DNA of 64,000 nt from Dinochytrium kinnereticum (lineage: Eukaryota > Chytridiomycota > Chytridiomycetes > Chytridiales > Chytridiaceae), in NCBI GenBank assembly GCA_027604005.1, contig JADGJT010000093.1, positions 1 through 64,000 of the forward strand, in the 5' to 3' direction. The notes beneath the pieces were generated by a model. The model had not been told where the DNA came from, did not search any database, and worked only from the letters and a program-made list of their open reading frames with translations. Positions 22,801 to 34,784 of the stretch are shown in pieces. Positions within the stretch are counted from its first letter, which is position 1; each line of letters begins with the position of its first letter. The position numbers and the translations under genes are program-made.

Positions 22801-25800
22801 CAAACAACCACTCAAAAGGAACCTACCCTCGACCCGATACCAGCGCTCGCAACGACCGGACCCTCAAACTTCCAAACCTGGTACCCATTCCCTCCGTCCT
22901 CCTTGTAACTCGCTTGAATGACTCCACCTCCGTTATCAAAGTTTCCAGTGGCGCCAGAGTAAACAACCGAGACCTCCTTTGTGAACGCGAGATCTTTCAC
23001 CCAGATTTCTCCAGAGAGGGTTTGGTTTGAGAAAGTGTAGCTCCTGACTCTGTGGTTGCCGTTGGGGAGGAGCGGGGTGGAGGGGGTTGCCGTGATGGGG
23101 TAGTTTGAGCTGGACAGGAAAGCGGGGGAGGAGGAGGTTTGTTAAGTTTACCAAAAGGTTGGGGAGGTGGGGATTCTTACCCTCCGTTCCCGTCAATGGT
23201 CTCAACAACGTATTCTGCGTAATACTGCACACCGGGAAAAAAAAATAATTTCACACCATCAGTCAGTGACATCCACCTAAACTCTCACCCTAGTCTGAGC
23301 ACCGGGCTGCACAAGTGCACCCCTGAAAGTCCATGCCTCCGTTCCATCCGCTGCCGAAGACTTGTAACTTGCAGGAAGGTAAAGCCCTGCCGAAAAATCA
23401 TTGTTGCTTCCAAGGCTGTAGAAGATGTTCAAAATCTTTGTGAAAGCAATGTTCTTGGCCTAACCAAAGAAAAGCGAATGTCAAGCAAGGGTATCATTTG
23501 GAACCGCACGAAAAAAAGGTCACTGTGAAAGAAGAAAAAAACCACACACAAAAAAAAGATAAACAAACAAACTCACCCTAATCTCCCCGTAAAACAACTG
23601 AGTCACCTCATAAACAGCATCTGTGATCTTGACGTTCGGAATGATTGGTTCAGGAGTCGATGTGGCTGTTGCTGTGGCCGTTGATGTCTTGGTCTCGGTC
23701 ACGGTTGCCGATGCGGTGATGGTTGGAGCAATGTAAGGAAGGCGGTAGTTAAATCCGTTGTTGGTGTCAAAATCTTTCACCGTGTATTTCACGTAGAACT
23801 ATTTTAGCAGCCCATTCAAAAATGAGTAGAATGGGTGGGGCCGGTGGAACAGGGTTGGGGTCAATTAGTACGTGCTGGGTAAATGGGATGAAACCAAAGC
23901 AAAGTAATGCTTATTATGCCCTCGGTGAATGAAGACGAGCGAAACGGAAGAGAAAGAAAGTACCTTTGACCCAACACCAGCTCCCACCTCAACACTACCC
24001 GAAAACTTCCAAACCTGAAACCCATTCTCAACGGTCCTATCGTAATTGGCTGCAATCGATCCACCGGCACCAAAATCCCCAGCAGAAGAAGAGTAGAACA
24101 CCGTCGCGGATTTAGTGAACGCGATGTCTTTGACCTATGGTTTTTTTGTTTTTTTTTTTTTGGAAGATGTTGAAAAGTTCATCAGCGATATCCAACAGAA
24201 CTTATTGTTTGTTTGTTTTTGGTTTTTGGCTTTGCTTATGCTTTTTTGTGACGTTAACTCACGTAAAGTTCTCCTGAGAGGGTGGTGTTGTTGATCTCGT
24301 AAGATTTTACGCGGATGTTTCCGGTTGTTGGGGTTGTTGGTTCGATGGTGACGGGGGTCGTAGTGATGGCATAGTTGGAGCTAAAGCGGAGTTTGTTAGG
24401 TAGTTTTGAATGAAAGGTTGATGACAAAATGGCTCACCCGCTGTTTGAATCATAATCATCAACCGTAATAGCAGCATAATACTAAACCAAAGTTAAAACC
24501 ACTTTTAAAAACAAACACCCCCAACAAACAAAAATTAAGAAGAAAAACCAGCTTCCAGAAATGACAAACAATCCAATCGTAAACAGAGTATAAAACCAAA
24601 GAGAGAGAAAACCCCCCGAAACATGAAACAAATCAACACTCACATATGTCCCCTCCCCTGCCTCAATCAGCTTCCCATCAAACGACCAAACCTCAAATCC
24701 ATCCACACCCGCTCCACTCTTGTACCCAGCACCTAACTTGTACCCTTTTGAAAAATCAGTCCCGGCCGTCCCGGCCGATGAAGATGAGTAATAGACCTCG
24801 ACCACTTTGTTGAATGCAATGTTTCGAATCTGTCAACATGTTAATTTTGTGGGTATTGGGGGTGTTAAGACGGGAAACGATCAGCAACGTGTTTGTTTTT
24901 TGTTTTGTTTTTTGGGTGAATGGCGGGGTGATGAGCGATCATCATTTTTTTTTTTTTTTTTTTGTATTGTTTTTTGGGGGTATGGCGGGGTCCCGCCCGC
25001 TCATCCTTTTTTTTTTTTTTTTTTTGTTTTTTTTTGGAAAACGTCTAATGAGGTGGAGCCGAAAAAGAGCGGTGGGAGGGGATGATGATGGAAGAAAGCT
25101 CACCGTGATCTCTCCCGAAAACGCCCCACCAACATCGTAAGCAACGCTATTAATCTTAATGTTGCTCAACGGCGTAGGAGTCGAAGTAGCCGTCGCCGTC
25201 GCCGTCGCCGTTGCCGTGTCCTCCGTCGTCGTTGTCGTAGCTGTCGTTGTCTCAACAGCAGTGGTCGTGATGGTCTCCGTCACAGTCGGAACTGTGGTAG
25301 GCGGGACGTAAGGCAACAAAAAGTTGCGCCCGTTGTTGGTGTCGTAGTCGGTGACGGTGTATCTGACATAAAACTATTGATAAAAATATGTTATTACCTC
25401 GAGACGAAAAAAAGTTTTGTTTTTTGATTGTGGGGGGGGGTGTTAGTTACCTTTGACCCCACACCACCTCCTTCCTTAACGTCACCACTGAACCTCCAAA
25501 CCTGATACCCATTCTCGGCAAAGGTTTCAAAAGTGGCGGCGATGGAGCCGAGGTCCGTGATGGCTCCGGTTGTGGAGGAGTAGAAAACGGTGGCGGTTTT
25601 GGCAAAGGCGTGGTCTTTTACCTGTTTTTGGTTGTGTTTTTTTGGGGGGGGGGGGGGGGGGGAGGAAATGTTGTGTCAGGCTTTTTCTTTTTGCTTGCTT
25701 ATTTTGGGTCTGCGTTGGAGGAAGGGGAGGAGGAGTTACCCAGATTTCTCCGGAAAATGTAGAGCCCGTGAGCGTTGCGGATTTCATGCGGATGTTGCCG

Positions 25801-27852
25801 GAGGTGGGGACGGTGGGTTGGTGCGTTGATGTTGTGGTGATGACGTAGCTGAAAAGTAGAATTGAAACAAATATGGTTAGGAAGTTTTGCGTCGTTAATT
25901 GCTAGTGAGGACTCACTCAACGTTCGTATCCACATCTTCCACAACGTATTCAACGTAATACTGAAAAGAAAAATGGTGGGTCAGAGTTCATAATGGGTTT
26001 GCTGTGATCACATTACCTGGGTCTCATACCCGGCCTTAACAACCGCATCTGAGAATCTCCAAATCTGAACATTTCCTTCCTCTACACCAGTATCTTTTGC
26101 AGAGATCTTGTATTGGGTTGTGAAATCTCCATTTGGGAGACTGTAGAAGATCGTCACAGCCTTCTTGTCTCCGATATTCTTAACCTACTCAAAAGAACAA
26201 ATGTCCGTCAACACCATCTCTCAACTCTTTATGAGAAGGGAAAGGAAAAAACATTTCAAAAACAATACCTTAATCTCTCCTGAAAACACCCCACCCGCAT
26301 CATACGTTGCCTCCCCCATCTTGACATTCGGAACTGGCGCGGGAGTGGGTTGATCATCTCCCGTCGTGGTGGACAAAGAGGGTTCGGAGTGAGTAATGGT
26401 TGCGGTGAGAGTTATGGTGGGTTTGTCGGTGGGAACCGCCGTCGTCGGGGCTGGTGGGATGGTGGATGCGGGAAGGGTGAAGGTTGTGGCAGTTTCGGTG
26501 GGGATTTCGGTTGTCGTTGTAGTGGTTTTGGTTGTAGAGGTGGCATGGGAGGTGGAGGTTGAACTCGTAACGATGGAAGTGGTGATAAGGCTGGAGGTAG
26601 TGGTGGTAGTCTTACTAGTGGTGGAAGTAGTGGTGGTAGTTGTGGTGATTATGACGGGAGGAAGAACGATACGATAGTTTTTGGTGCCATTGTTGTCGTA
26701 AGTCGTAGCATCATACCTGAGGTGAAACTTTCAAATTGGTTATAATCAAACACAGAAGAAGAAAAAAACCAGCGCCCTCCCCCCAACCTCACCTGAGACC
26801 CCCATCCAGCTCCAGTCCTAAGATGTCCCGAAAACTTCCAAATCTCATAATTGTAATCCTCAGAAGACTCAAACTGAGCATTTAAGGATCCCCCCAGCGT
26901 GAAATTCCAGTTCTTGTTGGAATAGAAAGCTTGGACTTTCTTCTCGTACGCCAGCCCCAGGATCCAGGCTTCTCCGGTAAAGTACCCAGTGATCGGGTTG
27001 TAACCGGTGCATTTAAGCTTGACATTCGAGTTGTCTTTGGGGATGTTCACGTGGAAGAGGCCGATTCCTGGGTTGATGGGATAGTTTTTCATGGTGGGGA
27101 AGCTGATTCCAGTTGATAATTGGTTAACTCAGTAAACCGGATTGGGGGATGAAGCAGTAGTGGGAATGGCTTACACTCCGTTGGAGTCGAAATCGGTGGC
27201 CGTGTATTGCAGGTAGAACTGTTTTGGTGAAAAGCGGTATCAGATTTGAACGATGAGCATTTATGGAAGAATCAAAGAATGAACAACAATCGCCCTCGCG
27301 CACATGCGTGTTGGAATGTGACGGCTTGTGTAAAACAGACCTGGGAGTTGTTGCCAATGGAGGGGTGTGTTCCGGAGATGGTCCAAAGCTCGTAGTTTGA
27401 GTGAGGGATGGACATGTTGAAAAAGGCCTCAACCGAAGCACCCGTCTTCCAGTCTCCATTCCTAGATGAGTAGATGGCGTACACTTTCTTGTCGTAAGCA
27501 AGGTTCTTGACCTGATTGATCACAAAAAAAAAAAAAAAGTGACAAGCGAGATGGGATGAAGATAACGCTCAATGAGAAATCGCATGCCCATCTGAAGAGA
27601 CAAAAAAACAGTGTGGATCCTCACCAAGATGGTTCCAGAGACAGTGCCTGTGACTGGGTTGAAGGAGTGGGACCTCAGCATGACGCTGGCGTTGTTCGCG
27701 GGAACAGGGATGGGAGGGGTGGGGCTTGGGCTGACGGTGGTGGCCGTTGACGTTGGGGCATCTCCTCCAGCCGAGACTACAGCCGCCAGAGCCGCCAACA
27801 ACACGATCATCCACACACCCATGATCGCCGTTGAGCGCTTGCGGACAGCCAT
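19884..27852 (-). CDS. secreted alpha-amylase (GH13) with an array of CBM21-like starch-binding modules; in-frame TAA
   Basis: Twenty-nine exons join in phase to 1,752 residues, apart from a TAA at 22714-22712 (codon 1081). Exons: 27852-27625, 27511-27341, 27218-27175, 27102-26793, 26727-26269, 26184-26017, 25960-25917, 25848-25740, 25621-25451, 25373-25104, 24829-24644, 24481-24438, 24380-24263, 24134-23964, 23798-23577, 23459-23289, 23224-23181, 23109-22827, 22741-22622, 22573-22427, 22287-21856, 21757-21620, 21551-21530, 21423-21311, 21254-20988, 20886-20801, 20734-20520, 20450-20052, 19990-19884. A signal peptide is followed by eight clear and one diverged CBM21-like modules (VKxLAFxK, QVWKFSG, YTVxDxDTNNGxNY) with Thr/Ala linkers. 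The GH13 domain covers about 1297-1752, with DVVANH (1401-1406), GLRIDT (nucleophile Asp 1483), GEV (acid Glu 1508) and DNHD (1572-1575). It hydrolyses starch outside the cell. If the TAA is real, only the binding modules are made. Confidence 0.9.
22330..22339. other. assembly gap (10 N) in an amylase intron
   Basis: Ten Ns follow a T run inside the intron between exons ending at 22427 and starting at 22287. The frame is kept across the junction. The flanking G-rich sequence suggests a sequencing difficulty. Confidence 0.95.
22712..22714 (-). other. in-frame TAA inside the CBM21 array of the amylase gene
   Basis: The exon 22741-22622 reads [27 protein letters not shown]. The matching exons of sister modules read [15 protein letters not shown] and [15 protein letters not shown]. 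The TAA therefore stands exactly where Phe or Tyr is expected (TAC or TAT to TAA, one base). Homology continues on both sides in the same frame. Confidence 0.85.
25180..25312 (-). repeat. Thr/Ala linker repeats between CBM21 pairs
   Basis: Coding-strand ACx and GCx codons repeat here ([22 protein letters not shown]). Similar linkers occur at about 26,380-26,650 and 23,650-23,720, each placed after every second module. Such stretches are usually O-glycosylated and extended. Confidence 0.75.
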
Positions 27853-28805
27853 GGCGTGACGGATGCTGTCGGATGGGGGAGGTGGATTCTTAGCACCAGG
27901 TTGGGGAGGGAACCTTTTTTTTTATCTGCCAGCAGTCCTTTGGCCACAGGCAGGCAGGCAGTGACCAGCCAGCAGCAGCGGAAGCAGCGCAGGGACGGTG
28001 ATTTATTGAAGCTCTCTGCCCCTCTGCCCTGCCTGAGCAGAAAACAAAAGAAAATAAATCCTCAATGCGATCGATGCTTCCTCCGGTCGTTGTCTGCGGG
28101 TCGCTGTCGCTGTAGCAGAGCGTGCATGTCGCACATGTGCATTGTCCCACCTGCAGTGTGACTGCAGGTGGGACAGAGCGCGTATGTGGTGGAACAAGAC
28201 ACAATCTGCATCGCGTGAGACCACCACCCACCCACGAAAACTAAAATGTAAAAAACACCCACACCAACACCACTGCCACTCTGCCCTTCTTTTTTTTTTT
28301 TTTTCACGAAAACCCAAAGGCACTCATCACTCCACTCTGCCTCCTTCTCCTAAAATAAATCATAAAAAAACATGTTCCAATCCATTCGCAGAGGGAAAGT
28401 AAAAAAAAGGAAAATGAAAATAAAAACAATCACTGAAGTCCGCTAAAAAAATGATAAACACCGACTTTGTTCTACCCCTCCCTCACCCCTCTTCCTCTAA
28501 TTTCTTTCTTTTCTCTTTTTCCATTCCGTCTTTTGTTTTTCATGTCCGCGTGGATAAGATGTATCATATGCGTGGTGCGCTCCCCTGCACACATGTCCTT
28601 CTCTGTGCTAGTGCCCCTTGCCCCTTGCCGCCCATGCATGCCCACCACCAGTCAGTCCACCACCACCACCAACAACAACAGCATTTTAAAAAAAGTTGCT
28701 TTTCAACCTTCTTATTACTTTTATTATGTGTGTACTTTTTTTCATTTACGTTTCTTTCTCCATTTCATGAAAATCACCCAAACCCTTCTTTTTTGCTTGT
28801 ATTAT
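27853..28805. other. intergenic region upstream of amylase
   Basis: This is the promoter side of the amylase and the 3' flank of the PIG-Z gene. It carries a perfect inverted repeat (separate entry) and short purine-rich and CT-rich stretches. No coding region recognised. Confidence 0.45.
28143..28175. promoter_or_regulatory. perfect 15-bp inverted repeat, 3-nt loop
   Basis: TGTCCCACCTGCAGT, then GTG, then ACTGCAGGTGGGACA: both arms match without error (28143-28157 and 28161-28175). It lies about 290 bases upstream of the amylase ATG. It could be a binding site for a dimeric regulator or a cruciform-forming sequence. Function unknown. Confidence 0.5.
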
Positions 28806-31800
28806 CTACAAGCAAGGCGTCCTGACAACCTCCCAAACCCCAACTGAGGTCGCATCCCATCCAACCTTTCCAACCCCATCCCCAAAGGGCAGCCTGCTCT
28901 TCACCATCTCTGCCACAATGTCCAGATCATCCGGGTTGATGTGAGGCGGTAAGAGAGGTGCCGTCACGTGGCGTGGGATCAACGTCATGTTGGATGCAAT
29001 CAGCTGTGATAGTGCTTCATTTAACGCGTAGGTCGGGGTGATTAATAGCAGACGGGTACTGCTTATTGTTTTGTTTTTTTTTGGAATCGAGGGGGAGGAA
29101 AGGAGATGCGCGTGATTATTTTTTTTTTTTGTTAGTTTCTTCTTTTTTTTTTTTTTTTGTTGCGGGATAGAGCCAAACTCTTCCATACCTCATCTTTTCA
29201 CCCCTCGAAAACCTCTTTCCAACCCTGACAGCACGTCCATCCTTCTTCTTTGGCGCCCACCATCCATCAAAAATGCTAAAAGCCTCGTCGATGGGCGGGT
29301 GAGTAATCTCATCGTTCAGGCACTGTCGTGGTCGAAACTCTTCTCTCGTGAATGAAAGAATGCGAGAGGCTGGGTTTCCCGCGAGATCAATCACTTCCAA
29401 AGCGTGGGGATGGGAGGTAAAGAGACTATTGCGGTCGTCTATAGTTCATGCATTAGAAAAAAAAAGAAAAAAGAAAACAGCATAAAACAATCGGATAGCA
29501 AAGCACGGCCACCCCCCCCAAATAATCGGGAACCACGCTCACCATTCCCCAACGCAAACAAATGCCACGGTGGTCCAAACGTCTTTCTCACCAAAATCCT
29601 CGTAAACAACTTCAACCTCCCAGCCTCCCTTTTACCTTCCTCAACTTTATTCTCTGACCAGCACTCAACCATCCTAGAGTCCACAACCCCCTCTCCATGA
29701 CTCGAACCTGCGACCGTTCGACACGTCTCAAACCCTCCCACAACCTCATTTCGGGCCTCAAGCGCCATCAGAGTCGGCACAAGCCCGGATTGATGAAAAA
29801 ATCCAAAGAAGAGGGTGGTGGTCAGGTTGAATAAAACCCAGACAGTCTATTGAATATGTTTTTTTTTAAGGTGGTGAAGGTGGAATATGGAAAAGGGTTA
29901 GAAGTGGTGAATGGAGAACGGTGAGATGCTCACCCAGAACTTTTTTTGACTCCCTGGAGATAGAAGGTGGATTCCCATAGTGCCTAAAAAGACCAGTGGG
30001 AAGATAAGCGGAATCAGAAACCGGGGCTCTTGATGAGGTGCAGAGGATAGGAGGATAAGGCTGAAGAAGAGGGTGGCGAGGTTGACTGGTTTGTGGTTAT
30101 TTGTTTGTTTTTCGGTAGTTACAGTGGAGTGGTTGGGTGAGCTTGTCGTTTCCAGCTATTGTGACGTGAAGAGACGAAAAGATAACAACTTACCACTCAT
30201 GAGCAATGTAACCTTCAACTTTGCGACGCCTTCCACCTCTTTTCGAATAACCCCATGCGTTCCCTCACTCTCCCGCTTCTCCTTTCCTTTCCCCTCCTCC
30301 ACCTTCCCCTTCCCAACACCTCCCGCCTTCCCCACCACCCCACTCCTCCCAACCCTCCTCAAGAACGGCCAAACCCCCAACAAATGCAACGGCCCAAACA
30401 CCAACGGCAGATTCACAACCCCATGCAACCACCTCGGATGAATTCCGTGCGTTTTCAAATTCCCAAAATCAGAGTTATACCTCACATTGTTCCCAAACAC
30501 ATTCGTCAAACCACCTTCCAAACCCCACCACCCACCACCACCAACCATCATCAACCCCATCATCTCACTCACAGATCCCACCCGCACACCCCCCGATAGA
30601 ACTTTCAGCGTCCCGTAGAAGAGGGAGTCGGTTATAACTATCAGGGAGATCGAGAAGAGGAACCCGAGGGTGAAGAGGAGGAGACGGTGGAAGGGACGGA
30701 AGAGGGGGATGGTGGAGAGGTCCCGGAAACAAGTCCAGAGGAATGCGTAGGATGGGCTAAGGAGGTAGAAGAGGGCGTCGGTGCGGGTTAGGAGAGCTAG
30801 ACCGGTTAGGAGGCCGAGGTTGAGGGAGGAGGTGAGGGTTGTATTGTGGCGCTTGTTTGTTTGTTTTTTTTATATGTACAGATATAGGAATAAGATTGTT
30901 AGTTAGTAAGTTGAAGAGCGGGTTGGTGGGTGTGCAGATTATTGGCCAAGTTTGCTAGTGTTTTCTCTGAGCTGAGCGGAGGTTGGGTTGGTGGTAGGAT
31001 ACATGGTTTCTGTTTCTTTGTTGCGTGTTTGTTTGTTTCTTGTTCGCTTTTTTTTTGCGTTCTTCAAAACAGCTAACCAAACAAACTCATGAAACACATA
31101 CCATCTTCACAATAACAAAGATTACACTCGCCAATATAAGAGCCAACCAAGAATTCGAAAACGGCCTCACAAGAAAGCAAAGCGTGGCCGTTGATGACGC
31201 GAAAAGGTGTAGCGGTGTTCTCCCAAGCTCCTGATGATCTTTTCCGATAGACATGATCAAAGCATCTGTTCAAGTTTACAATGAATGGTACCCGGGACCG
31301 ATAAGGGATTATTGGAACGATCCATAGCTGGAAGAAGAAAAAAAGTTCTTTGAAGTGATAGTTACCAAAGATGAAGGTGAGGAGAAGCATGGAAGTCCTT
31401 TGGACTATGTATAGGACTAGACCAGTGGGATTTGGGTTGAAGTAGCTTGTGATTTGGAAGGGGATTCCGAGGGTTAAGTATCTAAAATAGGAGACCAATG
31501 AATGTTATAAAGACATATTACAGTCGAAATCAACAAAAAATAAAAAATAAAAAAAACACCATCCTACAACTCCTCAACAGCGAAATCCCACCAAAACGAA
31601 AAAGGTAACAGGGGGAGGGAAAGGAAAACAGAAGCAAAAAAAAAAAACAAACTCACGGCACAAGAAAATGTCTACTCGGCCCCGGCTCCTCCGTTCTCCA
31701 CTCCCAAGCCAAATTCACCCTCTTCCCAAACACAAAGCCTATCTCATAAATATCAACACAAAAAGAAAAGGCAGAAACGCGAGGGTAAGCAAGAGGAGGT

Positions 31801-31992
31801 TGCTTCAGTACCTGCCATTGGTTCAGATGATTGAAAGTACTCGTCTGGATGGATGAAGGCTGGAGCATAAGCCACAATGATTCTGAGGACGATGAAGAAG
31901 AGGTAGAAGGTGTCTGTTCGTGGCGGGGTGCAGCGGGTGGGTGGAAGTTCTGGTTGTCGACTGTTTGGTGGTGGAGGGGTTGAGGTGGACAT
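28806..31992 (-). CDS. SMP3: GPI mannosyltransferase 4 (PIG-Z / Smp3 type, GT22)
   Basis: Nine exons join in phase from ATG 31992 to TAG 28806-28808. Family marks, in order: IHPDEYFQSSEPMAG in the first exon (the conserved HPDE of GT22 enzymes), WEWRTE, RPFSNSW, LLTRTDALFYLL, NLKTHGIHPRWLHGVVNLP, LSSAPHQEPRFLIPL and FFGFFHQSGLVPTLM. Several hydrophobic segments fit a multi-pass ER membrane protein. It adds the fourth, side-branching mannose from dolichol-phosphate mannose to GPI precursors. In fungi this mannose is required before ethanolamine phosphate can be placed on Man3. The frame is open upstream to another ATG at 32085, but 31992 gives the more usual short N-terminus. The neighbour upstream in the same orientation is a GH76 enzyme that works on GPI proteins. 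Confidence 0.9.
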
Positions 31993-32167
31993 GGCTGGCA
32001 GCGCTGATTTTTTCGTTTTTGGGTTTGTCCAAATCAATATCTCTGTGCTATGATACACGCAATATTCCTCCAATGTTGGTGGCACGAGGGATATTCCAGG
32101 TCACACACAGAGTTGCTTGTCACACCCCAACGTGTTATTATTATTTTTTCTCGCACCAAACCAGCCT

Positions 32168-34117
32168 TCAGACGGCAGCCAGAACAACGACAGCAGCTGC
32201 AGGCACAAGGCCCAGCGCCCAGCCTCCAACCCTGTTTGCACCAGAAGGGGTGCTGGTGGTTGTGGGCTGGTTGGACCTCGTGCGCGTCGTGACGACGCCA
32301 GTCTGAATATCCTGCTTGGGAGTTGCACCGAGGATCACGGAGAGGGAGATCAGGGATTCCATGATCTCAATTTGATCACGGGGGTTCATGCCGTCGTCGG
32401 TGATGTAGGATGTGCCAGGGGCTGATGATTTGTGTTGTTTGTTGTGGTGTTTTAGGGGAAGCGGTTAGCGGTTGCGTTTGCGCAGGGTGGTGTTGGTGTT
32501 TGTTTTTCTCTCTGGAGAGAAAGAGCTTCTTGCTTCCCCTTTCTCTTTTTGTTTTTCTTTATGGAGCAGAGGGGCAGAGAGGAACTCACGCATTTTCCGG
32601 ATACAGTTCCATTCCGCCGAGTTGCAGGCGGTGGCGACTTCCGTCGCGTGAACTTGAACAGCCTTCTTGATGATCTCCTTTCTCTTCACATCTGGCGAGA
32701 CTCTGTACAGGCTAAACAATGCCCGCAAAACAGGCCAAGTGAACCCTAATAACTTGAGTCAGCTGTCATATTGTCGACCGATACGCTTGAAACTTACCAG
32801 TCGGGCTCTTGCATTTTGATAGCTTGCATCCGCGTTCTGTGGTTTGGACGCCTCCCGTGGTTGGGTCGAAGAAGAACTTTTGGAGCCCGTCAAAGAGTTT
32901 GTGGGCTTCGTCAAGGTATTTTTGGTCTTTCGTCATTGTGTACCAGGTAGCCATACCAGAAATGAGCGGGCCGTATTGATAAGACCACTGTTTAGGTAGA
33001 TCGTAAGCTGAGAAAAAGAAGGTGGAATGACGGGGACATCGCAGCCATGTGCATCAATTTTAACATACCCCAAGCCCATTCACCAACCCACAATTAGCGA
33101 TATCCGTCGAAGTCGGCGTAGAAGCGTGAACCCCGTCATAAATTTCATACTCATCCGTAATCAGTCCGCTTCTCATCCAGGCATAGATCTCATCCGCCAC
33201 CTTCTGAAGGTACGCCTCGGGCTTCAATGCGTAGATCCTGGCCGCCAGTTCAATCGCTTGAGTGTTGGAGATGGTTGATTTGTAATTTCGATCGGATTCT
33301 AGGCCGCCATTTCGATTACGGGACCAGTAGATCCCGCCACCGCAGGCTTGGTCGTTCTGCTCAAGCATTTCTTCGAGAGTGCGGTTTGCTGGAGTGATGA
33401 GGTGGTTGGTCTATGTGTAAGTGGTTTCTGATGTTGGGGAGAGGTGGATAGAAATGGGACTCACCAACTTGTATCCATGGTTTACCTGGGTTTGAACCTG
33501 AGGGATCGACGATGGCTTGAGGGCCCCAGACTTCAGCGGCTGATATAGCTGTATTCAAAGTGCATTTTAAAAAAAGAGCAAGTATAAATCATGAAGGGAA
33601 GAAAAACATACCCATTAAGCCCCACCACCCAATATCATCATTCCACCTCCCATTCCACGTAGCGTCCTTCCCTGAAGCAGAATCCAAGAAATCTCCTTGA
33701 TCATACCGAGTTGCCATGATCATCTCTCCATTAATGAAATCATCGTACGTAGGGTCTCCCGAAAACTTTCGGTAGTTGACGTAAGTGTTCCAGTAGAGAG
33801 CGCTCTCGTGCCATTGAACGATTCCATCGGTCCATGCCTTTACCAAAACAAAGAAGAAGAAGGAAAAGTGAACACCTAGATTTGCGGGGAGGTGGGGGTG
33901 ATAAGTGTTCTTTACCCCAACACCGTCTGGATTGTAGTACGTGTTCATCCATTTCATCCCGGCTTTGATGGCCTTATCGACTTCGGCTGTTTTTCTAATC
34001 AGAGTGCTGTGGAGAGGGGGCAGAAGACGCCAAACCTTTGCTCGTTACATCAAGTGTGTTTGCTGAGACAGGGCCAGCGACCACAGCGAACATCCCAAGC
34101 AGCGTCGTGAGCCTCAT
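32168..34117 (-). CDS. GPI-anchored GH76 alpha-1,6-mannanase / transglycosidase (Dfg5/Dcw1 type), copy 1
   Basis: Multi-exon gene. A signal peptide (MRLTTLLGMFAVVAGPVSA) begins at 34117. The catalytic region shows VQWHESALYWNTYVNYRKFSG, DQGDFLD, WNGRWNDDIGWWGLM, GGIYWSRNRNGG and YKSTISNTQAIELAARIY. The NDD pair is the catalytic aspartate site of GH76. The C-terminus has a hydrophobic tail (GWALGLVPAAAVVVLAAV) after a Thr/Ser-rich stretch, as for GPI attachment. In yeasts such enzymes are proposed to cut the GPI glycan of anchored proteins and transfer them to wall glucan. It lies 175 bases upstream of PIG-Z on the same strand. Copy 2 is at 45,670-47,552. Confidence 0.88.
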
Positions 34118-34784
34118 TGTCTCAGTTGTGAATCAATGCTGCTCAGTTGAGCTGGCTGGCCCATTTGCCTGCAGATGTGGGCAAGGCTGGATGGAAGTGT
34201 TCAAATTCAACTGTTGTGCTAAGCCAAGCTGCCTTTTGTGCACAACTAAAAAAAAAGGACAGACACCGTGCCATCACACACGGACAGCGTGTAAAGATGC
34301 GCTGAGACATTGACGTGCGAGGACAGGGTCGCAAGCGCCAGCGTCGCAGGTTGCGGCATCCTCAGCGCAGTGCTTTGATGGCGACCGCCATGTTGAACGC
34401 TGCGGCCGTCAGTTGCCATCCGTTGCGGAGACGAGCAGCACGACCGACTGACGGGCATCAGCCAGCCTGTGCCTTGATCAGGAAATGTGGGACAGCTCTG
34501 TGGTGGTTCCTGCCATCAGAACACCAACTCTCAAATATTTATTGGCGAATATCTGAAGATCTTTGCGTGTTCAAGGCAACATTTCCACCCTCAGATGGAA
34601 TATTCTGTTCCTCAAGAACATGTGTGAATTCGATGCTGGAATAACCGTTAGACTCGCGGTCATATCTGAGCGATTAAAATTGGTGTTTGTTTTGTGAAAG
34701 AAAAGCAACTAGTGCTAGATTTGTAAATATATATAAGTATATATATAAAAGGCTGTAAATAATCCAGCATTGAGAGCTCGTACA
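34118..34784. other. intergenic region upstream of GH76 copy 1
   Basis: This is between the cyclase stop and the GH76 start, both on the minus strand. An alternating TA tract occurs at about 34,723-34,748. No gene recognised. Confidence 0.4.

Noticed and set aside
34640..34680. Short sequence recalling a tRNA-like segment
   Set aside because: No acceptor stem and no TPsiC arm could be paired; no tRNA found anywhere in the window.
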